From positions 49,915 to 113,914 of the forward strand of contig NZ_DATGKU010000117.1 of assembly GCF_035294505.1 (NCBI RefSeq): a DNA stretch of 64,000 nucleotides. The letters are read 5' to 3'. The DNA comes from Chthonomonas sp035294505 (lineage in GTDB: Bacteria > Armatimonadota > Chthonomonadetes > Chthonomonadales > Chthonomonadaceae). Numbering within the stretch: position 1 is the first letter of the stretch; every line of letters starts with the position of its first letter. The position numbers and the translations under genes are program-made. Shown piece by piece: positions 18,243 to 27,780 of this stretch. The notes below the pieces were generated by a model that made no database searches, had not been told where the DNA came from, and saw only the letters and a list, made by a program, of their open reading frames with translations.

Positions 18243-20501
18243 ATGCGTTACGCGAGATTGTGGACGGTTTTAGGGCTTGTGGTGGCGGGGTCGTTTACGG
18301 TTTTAGGTTTGTTAGGGCGTGAGATATACCAGCAAGCACCGCCTCGCCCCAAGCGCGTGATAACAACGGATGGTAAGCTGCTCTTCACTCGTCAACAGAT
18401 TCTCGACGGTCAAAACGTTTGGCAGACCATAGGAGGGCAGGAGCTTGGAACGGTTTGGGGGCACGGAGCTTATGTGGCACCCGACTGGACGGCGGACTAT
18501 CTGCATCGTGAATCTATGTGGATTCTCAACACATGGGCACGGCAAGAGCATCAACAGCTCTACGATCAGCTGACTCCAGAACAGCAGGCCGCGTTACGTG
18601 CACGTTTGCAGACGGTACTGCGAACGAACGGTTATAACCCACATACTGGTGACCTTGTGGTGCCGCCTATTGTTGGCCAGGCGGTAGAGGCCATGAATCG
18701 GTACTACTCTGAGCTGTTTGGAAAATATCCGGGGCTGGCCGGCATTCGGAACGCCTACGCGATGCCGGCCGGAACGGTGGACAATGCGGTTCATCAGCAG
18801 GAATTGAATGCGTTTTTCTTTTGGGCTACCTGGGCTTGCGTAGCCAATCGGCCGGGGCAGACGATCTCCTACACAAACGACTGGCCCCCAGAGCCTTTAG
18901 TGGGTAATCGGCCTACCGGTTCAATGGTGGTATGGTCGGTTGTTAGTTTCGTCCTTCTGCTGGCCGGAATCGGAGGGTTAGCGTGGTACTATGCCATACA
19001 GTATTATCATGGGGATGAGGAGGCTCTCGCCCGCATTCCCGATGAGGACCCTTTCCTCCGTGTGCCGCTAACGTCCTCGATGAAAGCCACTCTCAAGTAC
19101 TTCTGGGTTGTCATAGCCCTCTTCGTGATTCAGGTCATCATGGGCGGTATTACGGCCCATTACGGAGTTGAGGGAACAGGCTTCTACGGAGTTCCGTTGG
19201 CGAAGTGGATACCTTATGTCATTACACGCACATGGCATCTCCAACTCGGCATCTTTTGGATTGCGACGGCATGGCTTGCCACAGGCCTTTTTATTGCGCC
19301 GGTTGTATCTGGGAAGGAGATGAAAGGGCAACGATTCGGAGTCGATCTCCTTTTTGTATGTCTACTGGCCATCGTGGTGGGGTCAATGTTTGGGCAGTAT
19401 TTGGCGATTCATCACGATCTGGGTCTGCAAACCAATTTCTGGTTTGGACATCAGGGCTATGAGTATTTGGATTTGGGCCGTTTCTGGCAGATATTTCTCT
19501 TCATCGGTCTATTCCTATGGCTATTTCTTATGATTCGAGCGTTATGGCCGGCGCTCACACGGCAGGATGAATCGCGTGAGCTACTGGCTCTCTTTGTACT
19601 CTCCGCGGTAGCCATCGCATCTTTCTATGGGGCTGGGTTGTTGTATGGACGACAAACGAATCTGGCTATCGAAGAGTACTGGCGTTGGTGGGTTGTCCAT
19701 CTATGGGTAGAGGGGTTTTTTGAGGTCTTCTCTACTGTGGTGATTGCGTTTCTGTTTGCCCGAATGGGGCTTATTAGAGTGCGCACAGCTACGGCCTCTG
19801 TGTTGTTCACAACGATCATCTTCTTGACAGGCGGGATCATTGGGACATTCCATCATCTTTACTTTACCGGAACTCCAACCGCCGTTTTAGCTTTTGGTGC
19901 CACGTTTAGCGCGCTGGAGATCGTGCCGTTGGTGATGATTGGGTTTGAGGGCTACTCCAATATCGCTCTCCATAACACACTCTCCTGGGTGCAGAAATAT
20001 CGCTGGCCCATATACTTTCTCGTAGCTGTCTCCTTCTGGAACCTCGTCGGCGCCGGTCTTTTTGGGTTTCTCATCAATCCCCCGATTGCGCTCTACTACA
20101 TGCAGGGGCTTAATACAACCCCAGTCCATGCGCATACCGCCCTTTTTGGGGTCTACGGGATGCTGGGATTAGGTTTGATGCTCTTCTGTTTTCGCGCATT
20201 TACGGCGCAAAGGGCCTGGAACACACGAGTGCTCGGTTTCGCCTTTTGGGCTATCAACATAGGGCTTATGCTGATGGTGATCTTGAGCCTATTGCCCATA
20301 GGGTTAATACAGACCTGGGCGAGCGTTACACACGGCATGTGGTATGCCCGCTCGGTAGAGATTACTCAGATGCCTATAATGCAGACGCTGCGGTGGATGC
20401 GGCTGATAGGAGATACCACATTCGCCGTAGGCGCTCTGGCACTTGGATGGTTCGTGCTAGGTTTGAAGACCGGTTGGTCTTACGCTAAGGAGGTCGCCTG
20501 A
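18243..20501 (+). CDS. norZ: Quinol-dependent nitric oxide reductase (qNOR)
   Basis: The protein has 752 residues, the length of single-subunit qNOR. It starts with one transmembrane helix, then a soluble cupredoxin-like N-terminal domain of about 200 residues (LFTRQQILDGQNVWQTIGGQ, GHGAYVAPDWTADYLHRE, all family-typical). The rest is a multi-helix heme-copper-oxidase-like core with HLQLGIFWIATAW, HDLGLQTNFWFGHQ, HLWVEGFFE, GTFHHLYFTG and HAHTALFGVYG, the conserved histidine-bearing helices that bind hemes and FeB. It reduces two NO to N2O with quinol electrons. No other denitrification gene is nearby and the neighbours are RIC and hemerythrin, so detoxification is more likely than respiration. 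Confidence 0.96.
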   Translation: MRYARLWTVLGLVVAGSFTVLGLLGREIYQQAPPRPKRVITTDGKLLFTRQQILDGQNVWQTIGGQELGTVWGHGAYVAPDWTADYLHRESMWILNTWARQEHQQLYDQLTPEQQAALRARLQTVLRTNGYNPHTGDLVVPPIVGQAVEAMNRYYSELFGKYPGLAGIRNAYAMPAGTVDNAVHQQELNAFFFWATWACVANRPGQTISYTNDWPPEPLVGNRPTGSMVVWSVVSFVLLLAGIGGLAWYYAIQYYHGDEEALARIPDEDPFLRVPLTSSMKATLKYFWVVIALFVIQVIMGGITAHYGVEGTGFYGVPLAKWIPYVITRTWHLQLGIFWIATAWLATGLFIAPVVSGKEMKGQRFGVDLLFVCLLAIVVGSMFGQYLAIHHDLGLQTNFWFGHQGYEYLDLGRFWQIFLFIGLFLWLFLMIRALWPALTRQDESRELLALFVLSAVAIASFYGAGLLYGRQTNLAIEEYWRWWVVHLWVEGFFEVFSTVVIAFLFARMGLIRVRTATASVLFTTIIFLTGGIIGTFHHLYFTGTPTAVLAFGATFSALEIVPLVMIGFEGYSNIALHNTLSWVQKYRWPIYFLVAVSFWNLVGAGLFGFLINPPIALYYMQGLNTTPVHAHTALFGVYGMLGLGLMLFCFRAFTAQRAWNTRVLGFAFWAINIGLMLMVILSLLPIGLIQTWASVTHGMWYARSVEITQMPIMQTLRWMRLIGDTTFAVGALALGWFVLGLKTGWSYAKEVA

Positions 20502-20565
20502 GTCGCTTTCGACGCATACGGGGTTGGGCATTACATTCTAAACCGAATCTCGAAGGAGGTAAGAC

Positions 20566-21300
20566 ATGGTTGAAATGGATGCGCAAAAGACAATAGGGCA
20601 GCTTGTAGTCGAGCGGCCGGATAGAGCCCGTGTGTTTGAGGCGTTTGGCCTGGACTACTGCTGCGGAGGGAAAAAGACCATCGGCGAGGCGTGCGCCGAG
20701 AAGGGCAAGAATGCGGACGAGGTGCTGGCAGCCCTCCGAGAGCACGATGCGGCGTCACCCCCAACTTCAGAGAGGGATTGGAGCCAAACCTCTTTGAGTG
20801 AGTTGGTAGATCACATCGTTACGACACACCACGAGTACCTTCGCAGAGAGCTTCCACGTCTTCAAGAGATGGCTGCCAAAGTGGCTTTGGTGCATGGCGA
20901 TCGGCATCCGGAGATGGTGCAGGTGCACGAGCTTTTCGAACGTTTTAAGCCCGAGCAGGAGCTGCACATGGCCAAAGAGGAGGCCGTGCTCTTTCCGATG
21001 TGCAAGCTGCTTGATACGGCTACGGAGGTGCCGCGCACCTTTTGCGCCGGCACGTTGCGGCATCCCATCGAGGCTATGGAGCGTGACCATGCCATCGCCG
21101 GAGACGACCTGGCCGAGATGCGCCGACTGACAAACAATTTCACCCCGCCAGAAGATGCCTGTAACACATTCCGCGTATTGCTGGCCGGGCTTGCCGAGCT
21201 AGAGGAGGACATGCACCTGCATATCCACAAGGAGAACAACATTCTCTTCCCACAGGCGTTGGCGAAGGAGGATAGTCTGCGGGCAGCAAAAGCTGAGTAG
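20566..21300 (+). CDS. ric: Iron-sulfur cluster repair di-iron protein (RIC/ScdA/YtfE)
   Basis: The 244-residue protein has an N-terminal ScdA domain with the DYCCGG motif (Cys32, Cys33) and a C-terminal hemerythrin-like four-helix domain. His and Glu ligands are spread through VTTHHEYL, ELHMAKEEAVLFP, HPIEAMERDH and HLHIHKENNILFP. RIC proteins restore Fe-S clusters damaged by nitric oxide or oxidants and may release NO. The gene follows norZ by 64 bases on the same strand, with a GAAGGAGG site, so it is probably in the same stress-induced operon. Confidence 0.95.
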   Translation: MVEMDAQKTIGQLVVERPDRARVFEAFGLDYCCGGKKTIGEACAEKGKNADEVLAALREHDAASPPTSERDWSQTSLSELVDHIVTTHHEYLRRELPRLQEMAAKVALVHGDRHPEMVQVHELFERFKPEQELHMAKEEAVLFPMCKLLDTATEVPRTFCAGTLRHPIEAMERDHAIAGDDLAEMRRLTNNFTPPEDACNTFRVLLAGLAELEEDMHLHIHKENNILFPQALAKEDSLRAAKAE

Positions 21301-21379
21301 ACGTTTGGACCAGGAGGGCTGGAGCCATTCCCCTTCAGCCCTCTAATAAGAGTAAAATCTTAGAAGGAGAAGATAGAAG

Positions 21380-21979
21380 ATGGCGATACAGATTGGGGCG
21401 AAGGCCGAAGGTAGCTTTCGCGAGCCGCTGCAACTGCTGAGCGACTGTCATCGCCGCATCGAGCGGTTTCTGCAACAGCTCATTCATGTGGCCGAACAGG
21501 CAAAGGGTGATGGATTGGACGAGGCCTATCGGGATGAGCTAGATACGGCTTTACGGTATTTTGAAAACGCCGAACCGCTCCATACGGCCGACGAGGAGGT
21601 CTCTTTGTTCCCTCGCCTGCGTGCAAAAAAGAATGAGGAGGCCGATCACGTTATCGCGACGTTAGAGGCCGACCATGAAGTGGTAGGAGAACTGCATAAG
21701 GTGGTGGGAGAGATCGGGAAAAAGTGGCTGGAGCAGGGGTACCTGGAAAAACAGGAGTTGAGGGAGCTGCTCGAAAGACTCTATTTTCTGCGCACCACCT
21801 ATCACCAGCATATCGGAATAGAGGACCGGGTGCTTTTCCCTTTGGCGGCAACGTTATTAAGCTCGGATGAGTTAGAGGCCATTGGGCACGAGATGGCCGA
21901 CCGACGTGGAGTGCCGTTCGATACGCCGCCGGGGACGCGCTGCGCGAGTCGCAGGTCAAAACCGGCGCCGCCAAAATAA
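21380..21979 (+). CDS. Hemerythrin HHE-domain protein
   Basis: The 199-residue protein is predicted to form a four-helix bundle. Ligand-like positions occur in LLSDCHRRIERFLQQ, EPLHTADEEVSLFPRL, LEADHEVVGELH and TYHQHIGIEDRVLFPLA, the HHE cation-binding pattern. It may store or sense O2, NO or iron in the cytoplasm. It follows ric by 79 bases with an AAGGAG site and completes the NO-response cluster. The last 25 residues are Pro- and Arg-rich and probably disordered. Confidence 0.9.
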   Translation: MAIQIGAKAEGSFREPLQLLSDCHRRIERFLQQLIHVAEQAKGDGLDEAYRDELDTALRYFENAEPLHTADEEVSLFPRLRAKKNEEADHVIATLEADHEVVGELHKVVGEIGKKWLEQGYLEKQELRELLERLYFLRTTYHQHIGIEDRVLFPLAATLLSSDELEAIGHEMADRRGVPFDTPPGTRCASRRSKPAPPK

Positions 21980-22012
21980 GGCAGAAGTTATCATAAAAGG
22001 AGGAGAGTTCTC

Positions 22013-22246
22013 TTGCGTGAACGTGTGTTATCTATCCGTCTGACGCCTGAAGAATACGAGTGGTTGCGACGGCGAGCCTATTGGGAAGGCTGCTCCATCG
22101 CTTCTTTGGTACGAAAGGAGATTCATCAACGGATCGCAGAAGAAGGGTATCTACGCCCGCCGGATGATGAACCGCAAGACTTCGGCTATGAAAAAGAGAT
22201 GATGCAGTTTGTGCTGGCCGTTCAGAACGGGGAGCTATCGCCCTAA
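22013..22246 (+). CDS. Small ribbon-helix-helix-like protein
   Basis: The 77-residue protein starts at a TTG with a strong AAAGGAGGAGAG site 7-8 bases upstream. The first 45 residues (VLSIRLTPEEYEWLRRRAYWEG, SIASLVRKEIHQRI) fit a beta-strand followed by two helices, as in CopG/Arc-type DNA-binding proteins. The C-terminus is acidic. It ends the NO-defence gene run and could regulate it or an unlinked target. No toxin gene is next to it, so an antitoxin role has no support here. Confidence 0.65.
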   Translation: MRERVLSIRLTPEEYEWLRRRAYWEGCSIASLVRKEIHQRIAEEGYLRPPDDEPQDFGYEKEMMQFVLAVQNGELSP

Positions 22247-22271
22247 GGCTGCAGAGCGTTCGGAACAATTT

Positions 22272-23549
22272 CTAACCGTGTTTATCGCAGGAGGTCAGAA
22301 ACAGCGCCAGCGGCCGATTGCCAACGCGGGCTAATGCAAGTGTTACCGGTTGGGCTGTGCAGTCGGTTGCGGCGCGCAGTTGCTTGAGCAGCGAGAGCGT
22401 GTCGAAGGGCAGTCCTCGCTGTTTAATCTCTGTTACGTACCAGTGTTGTTGACGCAAATGGGCTTGCACATGTTTTAGGTTGTAGGGCATCCAGTGCACT
22501 ATGCGATAGCAGCGGGCAAAGGGAGTGTTCACTTGCCGTGAAGAGGTAATGTAGGCAATATGGGGATCGATGAGATGACCGCTTAATCGGCAAGTAAGCT
22601 CCTCAACCAGCCCGGCGCGTATTACCGTTGGAACAGGTTCGTAAAGCCATTCAAGAGGGCTTGAGCAGCCTGGCGTAAGCCGATGTCTGTTTGGTGGTTT
22701 CGGGGCAGGCAAGAGTGTGGATGCAGCGCCTGTTTTATGAAGCACGGTGGCGCAGGTGAAAGGAGGTATGCAATCCGTTTGATCGCAAAATCTCCTTATG
22801 GCCTCCCCCCACCATAATGTCGCCTCCGAGCATTCTCCAATTTCTCCGACGTACTCCACAACGCTTCGTTCATCGAGAAGAGGCGAGAGATCGGCTGTAG
22901 GTGGAAGCTTTATCGCACCCCATTCAAAGCATCTTTTCAACTCCTTAAGCCAGGATAAGGAGGGGCTGAGTTCTTGCAGACGGCGAAGACGATGCGTTCC
23001 CTGCAAGGTTGAAATGCGACGTGCAGGGTCGCAGAATACCGCGTAGACCCCTTTGCGACGCAAGCGAGCCAGATCGAGAGTGCTTACATCCTGGCAGAGG
23101 AAGGTTGCCGGTGCCTTTGGAGCTACTGCAGCGAGGTTGGCATGGGCACATGTCAGACGTAGCAACGAACGATCCGTACCGATAACCGGCCCACGTCGAG
23201 CCAGCACGAGTGTATCGCAGCCGACGGAACAACAGGCATCGAGAACAAGGGTGTTCTTTGGGAAGTGGAAAGCGCGCCAGTTTGCCAGGGTTTCTGAGGT
23301 GGCCTGTTCCAAAGCCTCGGGCGTAAAGAACAACGCCTCTGCATGTGAGAATCGTTGTTTTGCCCGCCGGCGCAACTCCAAAAGCTCAACGATTGCGGCA
23401 GCAAGGGCAGGCTGACAATATCGTCGCAAATGTGATAGGCGCGTGAGGCGTTCATAGGGTAGGGTGCTGGCGAAGTGTAATAGAGCTTGCCCTTCGCCCG
23501 TGGAGAGGAAGCGAACAATCTCAGGGGTAAGCGCGCTCTGTTCTTCCAC
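22272..23549 (-). CDS. THUMP-like SAM-dependent methyltransferase
   Basis: The protein has 425 residues. After a helical N-terminal region come ALFFTPEALEQAT and the AdoMet-binding strand LVLDACCSVGCDTLVLA (motif I), an IGTD motif II and AVFCDPARR (motif IV-like). These match the class I methyltransferases that carry a C-terminal THUMP-like domain (PF18096 type), whose RNA or protein substrate is not known. Its start lies 2 bases after the stop of the sugar permease gene, so it is transcribed with the ABC operon, although its function is probably unrelated. Confidence 0.72.
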   Translation of the reverse strand: MEEQSALTPEIVRFLSTGEGQALLHFASTLPYERLTRLSHLRRYCQPALAAAIVELLELRRRAKQRFSHAEALFFTPEALEQATSETLANWRAFHFPKNTLVLDACCSVGCDTLVLARRGPVIGTDRSLLRLTCAHANLAAVAPKAPATFLCQDVSTLDLARLRRKGVYAVFCDPARRISTLQGTHRLRRLQELSPSLSWLKELKRCFEWGAIKLPPTADLSPLLDERSVVEYVGEIGECSEATLWWGEAIRRFCDQTDCIPPFTCATVLHKTGAASTLLPAPKPPNRHRLTPGCSSPLEWLYEPVPTVIRAGLVEELTCRLSGHLIDPHIAYITSSRQVNTPFARCYRIVHWMPYNLKHVQAHLRQQHWYVTEIKQRGLPFDTLSLLKQLRAATDCTAQPVTLALARVGNRPLALFLTSCDKHG

Positions 23550-23551
23550 CG

Positions 23552-24406
23552 CTAGCCTTTCAAACCGGTGACGGCGATGCCCTCAATGAACTGTTTTTGA
23601 GTGAAGAAGAAGAGCACAATAACCGGAGCTACAACAATAGTAGAGGCGGCCATGAGGAGGTTCCATTGAGTACCCCCATTTTGACTTTGGTAGTTTTGCA
23701 GGCCTAAACCGAGTGTATACATGTTCTGATGCGCAAGATAGATAAGGGGGCCGAGGAAGTCGTTCCATACGCCCATAAATGTGAAAAGAGCTACGACGGC
23801 GAGGGCCGGCTTTGCCAGAGGAAGAACAACCTCGCGGAAGATGCCCCATTCGGAGCATCCGTCTATTTTTGCGGCCTCTGAAAGCTCGAAGGGAATGGTG
23901 AGAAAGAACTGGCGTAGCAGAAAGATGTAGAAGGCGCTCCCAAACCATGCCGGTACCCAGAGGGGGCGATAGGTGCCTGTCCAGTGAATCTTTTCAAAAA
24001 GCACGAACGTGGGCACCATAAGGACAGGGAAAGGTATCATCATGGTGGCGAGGGTTAGTTTAAAGACGATGTCGCGACCCGGCCAGCGAAGTCTCGCAAA
24101 ACCATAGGCCACTAAGGCATTGGAAAAAACGGTGCCGCTAACCACAAGAATTTCAAGAATAAGGGTGTTGCGACCGTAGATAAGGAAGGGGATATAGTGT
24201 AACTGGTTGCTTTCATAGGTAAAGGCGGCGACATAGTTTTGCCACTCAATGGGATGCGGTATCCAGATGGGGGGCATATGCATGGTCTGATCGATCGGCT
24301 TCAGCGATGTTGAGATCATCCAGAGCAAAGGGAAGGCGAACACAAGGGAAAGCGTGATAAGCACTATATGAATGAGAAACGTGGCGAGATAACGTTTTTT
24401 GTGCAT
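23552..24406 (-). CDS. Sugar ABC transporter permease, MalG type
   Basis: The 284-residue inner-membrane protein has six predicted transmembrane helices. It carries the family EAA loop AKIDGCSEWGIFREVVLPLAKP-like segment, which docks the ATPase, and it ends KQFIEGIAVTGLKG, the characteristic MalG-type C-terminus. The open frame extends upstream into the histidine kinase gene. I chose the ATG at 24404-24406 because it lies 22 bases after the kinase stop and gives the usual MalG N-terminus. It should pair with the MalF-type permease at 26899-27780 and the binding protein at 27777-29171. Confidence 0.93.
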   Translation of the reverse strand: MHKKRYLATFLIHIVLITLSLVFAFPLLWMISTSLKPIDQTMHMPPIWIPHPIEWQNYVAAFTYESNQLHYIPFLIYGRNTLILEILVVSGTVFSNALVAYGFARLRWPGRDIVFKLTLATMMIPFPVLMVPTFVLFEKIHWTGTYRPLWVPAWFGSAFYIFLLRQFFLTIPFELSEAAKIDGCSEWGIFREVVLPLAKPALAVVALFTFMGVWNDFLGPLIYLAHQNMYTLGLGLQNYQSQNGGTQWNLLMAASTIVVAPVIVLFFFTQKQFIEGIAVTGLKG

Positions 24407-24428
24407 GGCGAATGACGTTCTCCGTGTA

Positions 24429-26882
24429 TTAAACAGATTTTGATTTGGCTGCATCGAGGATTTCTCGCACTCTGCGGGCCAGAGTGGAGGGGGTGAAAGG
24501 CTTTTGTAAGAAGGCGATGCCCTCGTGGACGAGGCTCTGTATTTTGGTGTGTTCTTCCGTATAGCCGGATATATAGAGCACCGGCAGGTTGGGGCGAATG
24601 CGATATGCCTGAGCCACGAGTTCAAGTCCGCTCTGTTGTGGCATAACCACATCGGTGATAAGCAGGTCAATAGGTTTCGGATATTTTGCGAGAATTTCCA
24701 GAGCTTCCTCCGGGCTTTCGGCGGTAAGAAGATGGTAGCCTTTACGAGTTAGGGAAAGCGTTAAAGTCTGCAGCACAAGCGGCTCGTCTTCAACAAGCAG
24801 AATCGTCTCATTTCCGCTGGCCGGTGAGGAGGAATGGGTAACGGGCGGCGCTTCCGACTCCTCGTGACTGCGCGGCAGGAAGATATGAAAAGCGGCTCCC
24901 TCTTGAGGCGCGCTATCTGCGGCGATGTATCCGCCCGCTTGTCGAATGATGCCATAGCAGGTCGAAAGCCCCAGTCCGGTTCCCTTACCCACCTCTTTTG
25001 TCGTAAAGAAAGGCTCGAAGATACGTGCCAGCACGTCGGCACTCATACCCTCACCATCATCTCGGAATAGGATGTAGACGTAATCCCCCGGCGGAATCAC
25101 GGTTTGGGCAAAGGTAAGCGTTTCGGAAACGGTTCTATTGTGCGTTTCGATAAGGATATGTCCACCGTGTGGCATGGCGTCACGTGAGTTAACCGCCAGA
25201 TTCATCAGCACCTGTTCCATCTGACTTCGGTCCGCCTTAACCGTCCAGAGGTTGTGGCTAGGTTGAAAAGTCAGCTCGATATCCTCGCCGATAATGCGCC
25301 GCAGGAGTTGCCCGATGCCAACGATCAGGTGGTTGATGTCGAGATTTTGCGGCCGGGTGATCTGTTTTCTGGCAAAAGCGAGGAGTTGGGATGTAAGTTG
25401 CTTTGCGCGTTCGGCCGCCTGCTGGGCATGGTGCAGATGGGTTTGCGCTTGGACATCCGTTTGGACATGGTCTTCTAAAAGTTCTAGATAGCCTACAATG
25501 GCTGCGAGGAGGTTGTTGAAATCATGTGCGATGCCACCGGCAAGTCTCCCGATACTTTCCATTTTTTGTGCCTGCAGCAGTTGTGTCTCAAGCCGCTTGC
25601 GTTCGGTGACATCGCGGGCCAAAACGATGCGGGCTTCTCTGCCGGCATAGATCGTATCGTGTGAGGTGATCTCCACGTCAAAAATAGTGCCATCTTTGCG
25701 TTTATGCCTCCAAAGGGTGGGCGGAGAATAGCCTGGTTTCAGATGCGCAAGGCGCTCTTCCAATGTCTCCCAATCTTCCGGCGGGCGAATATCGCGGATG
25801 GTCATTTTGAGGAATTCGTCCCGACTATACCCGTAGTGAGCGATCGCCGCATCGCTCACATCGAGGAACTGAAGGGTGTGGGTGTCGTATACCCAGACGG
25901 GGTCTGGAATGCTTCTGAACAAGGAGCGATACCGCTCTTCGCTCTCTTGGAGAGAGAGTTGGATTTGGAGACGGGTAAAGAGATGACCGAGCGTGGAGGC
26001 ATAGAGACGGAGGAGTTCGAGGCGCTGCGGAGTAAAATGTTGCCCGGACAGCAGGTTATCGGCGCTTAGAAAGCCGATGCAGCGGTTATGATTCCAGACG
26101 GAAGCAAAAACCAAAGTTCCATGACCAACCGGCTCGCCAAGGGCGTTACAAAGGGTGGTATTTTCGATGACGGCAATGGCTTGGGGGCTATGCCGTATTT
26201 GATCCAGGGCGTCGAGGGGAGGAATGGGGCGTCGAACGGATCGTTCATCTATGGTCTTACCTCCTTCATCTGTGCCAAACGTGCCCTTTATGAAGTTCTC
26301 TTCGTTCAGGCACCAGATGCCCAGCCTGTCGAAGCCGAGTTTTTCGCGTCCCAACTCCACGGCGAGTTTATAGAAGGTCTCTTTATCAGGTGCAAGGGCA
26401 AGTTGATAGGTTATCTCTTGGAGAGCGGTGAGTTTTTGAGTGAAAAGGCGATCCTCTTCGTGCGCTCGTTGCAGAAGCTCTTCTACGCTTTTTCTGTCGT
26501 TGATGTCGCGAAAATAGACGGAAAGCCCATGGGAGTAGGGATAGGCGTGGACTTCAAACCAGGTTTCTAGAGGAGGGTAGAACTCTTCAAAAGCGACCGA
26601 GCATCTCTCTTCAATCGCCCGATGATACTGCACATAAAATGTGGAACCCACCGCTTCGGGAAAGACCTCCCATATATTTTGCCCAAGTAACTGCTGGCGA
26701 GAACGGCGGAGGAGCTTTTCGGCGTTGCTGTTAACATACACAAAGCGCCAGTTTGTATCCAATGCAAAGAAAGCATCGGTGATGCTGGCCAAAATGGCCT
26801 GAGCCTGCAGGCCATCTTTATCAAGAAAGCCTTCCAATGCCTGCTCGTTCGCGGAGGTATCTGGAGTCTGCTGTTCACCCAT
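24429..26882 (-). CDS. Soluble hybrid sensor histidine kinase (PAS-GAF-PAS-HisKA-HATPase-REC)
   Basis: The protein has 817 residues. Domains in order are: PAS at about 25-135, GAF at about 150-305, PAS at about 315-430, HisKA with phospho-acceptor His453 in GIAHDFNNLL, HATPase with N box Asn565 (NLAVNSRDAM) and G boxes (DDGEGM, GKGTGLGL), and a receiver domain with Asp744 in LITDVVMP. No transmembrane segment is visible, so it should be cytoplasmic and sense an internal signal or ligand. It lies between the two permease genes of a sugar ABC operon, 16 bases after one and 22 before the other. This placement suggests co-expression with sugar uptake. A separate output regulator is not encoded nearby. 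Confidence 0.93.
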   Translation of the reverse strand: MGEQQTPDTSANEQALEGFLDKDGLQAQAILASITDAFFALDTNWRFVYVNSNAEKLLRRSRQQLLGQNIWEVFPEAVGSTFYVQYHRAIEERCSVAFEEFYPPLETWFEVHAYPYSHGLSVYFRDINDRKSVEELLQRAHEEDRLFTQKLTALQEITYQLALAPDKETFYKLAVELGREKLGFDRLGIWCLNEENFIKGTFGTDEGGKTIDERSVRRPIPPLDALDQIRHSPQAIAVIENTTLCNALGEPVGHGTLVFASVWNHNRCIGFLSADNLLSGQHFTPQRLELLRLYASTLGHLFTRLQIQLSLQESEERYRSLFRSIPDPVWVYDTHTLQFLDVSDAAIAHYGYSRDEFLKMTIRDIRPPEDWETLEERLAHLKPGYSPPTLWRHKRKDGTIFDVEITSHDTIYAGREARIVLARDVTERKRLETQLLQAQKMESIGRLAGGIAHDFNNLLAAIVGYLELLEDHVQTDVQAQTHLHHAQQAAERAKQLTSQLLAFARKQITRPQNLDINHLIVGIGQLLRRIIGEDIELTFQPSHNLWTVKADRSQMEQVLMNLAVNSRDAMPHGGHILIETHNRTVSETLTFAQTVIPPGDYVYILFRDDGEGMSADVLARIFEPFFTTKEVGKGTGLGLSTCYGIIRQAGGYIAADSAPQEGAAFHIFLPRSHEESEAPPVTHSSSPASGNETILLVEDEPLVLQTLTLSLTRKGYHLLTAESPEEALEILAKYPKPIDLLITDVVMPQQSGLELVAQAYRIRPNLPVLYISGYTEEHTKIQSLVHEGIAFLQKPFTPSTLARRVREILDAAKSKSV

Positions 26883-26898
26883 CTATTACAAACTCCTC

Positions 26899-27780
26899 TC
26901 AATTACCGCCATAATGCACGTGGCGTTCGCTAAATTTAAGGGCGATCAGAGTTAAGATGAGAATCACAACAAAAAGTATCCAGCCCATAGCGCAGGCGTA
27001 GCCCATTTTATGGTAGATGAAGGCGTTGTCGAAGAGGTACATGGCATAGAAATAGATAGAGCGTGCCGGTGCTCCTTGAGGCGAGATGACGTAGGGCACG
27101 GTGAAAATTTGGAGGGTACCGATGATTCCCATAATAACATTGAAAAGGATGACAGGGGAGATCATAGGAAGGGTAACATGGAGCGTTTTTGCCCACCAGC
27201 CCGCTCCATCGAGGTCTGCTGCTTCGTAGAGCTGTCGTGGCACGTCCTGCAAGCCGGCCAAATAGATCACCATGGCGTTGCCGACGCCCCATGCCGAAAG
27301 CACGACGAGAGCCGTTTTTGACCAGGCGGGGTCGCCCAACCAGTTAGGCCCTTTGATGCCCAAATCCTGCAAGAAGGCGTTGAGAATGCCGTATTGTCCA
27401 TTAAATATCCATTGCCAGAGAATGGCGAGGGCTACCATGGGCACGAGGGAGGGAATGAAGAAAATGGTTCGGTAAAAGGCCATCCCACGCACTTTTGTAT
27501 TTAGTAGCAGGGCCAACGAGAGCGCTACTAGGGCGCTGATGGGCAGCGCCCAAAGGGTGTAGACGATCGTGTTCTGAACTGTTTGCCAGAAAATGGCGTC
27601 GTGGATGAGGTCCCGATAGTTGGCAAGCCCAATGAAGACGGGCGGATGGAGAACGGAATAGTCGCAGAAGCTGAAGTAGATAGAGGCGACTACCGGGTAG
27701 AGCATGAATGCAGTAAACCCGATGAACCAGGGCAGAACAAAGAGGAGCGCAGTGCGCGTTTCACGTCGGCTTTGTTTCAT
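26899..27780 (-). CDS. Sugar ABC transporter permease, MalF type
   Basis: The 293-residue protein has six predicted helices. It carries the EAA loop LYEAADLDGAGWWAKTLHVTLPM, shortened here to its key part YEAADLDGA...LPM, near residue 190. It overlaps the binding-protein gene stop by 4 bases (ATGA), which shows translational coupling. With the MalG-type protein at 23552-24406 it forms the membrane channel of a carbohydrate importer. No ATPase gene is present in this operon; the MsmX/UgpC-type ATPase at 35966-37075 may serve it. Confidence 0.94.
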   Translation of the reverse strand: MKQSRRETRTALLFVLPWFIGFTAFMLYPVVASIYFSFCDYSVLHPPVFIGLANYRDLIHDAIFWQTVQNTIVYTLWALPISALVALSLALLLNTKVRGMAFYRTIFFIPSLVPMVALAILWQWIFNGQYGILNAFLQDLGIKGPNWLGDPAWSKTALVVLSAWGVGNAMVIYLAGLQDVPRQLYEAADLDGAGWWAKTLHVTLPMISPVILFNVIMGIIGTLQIFTVPYVISPQGAPARSIYFYAMYLFDNAFIYHKMGYACAMGWILFVVILILTLIALKFSERHVHYGGN

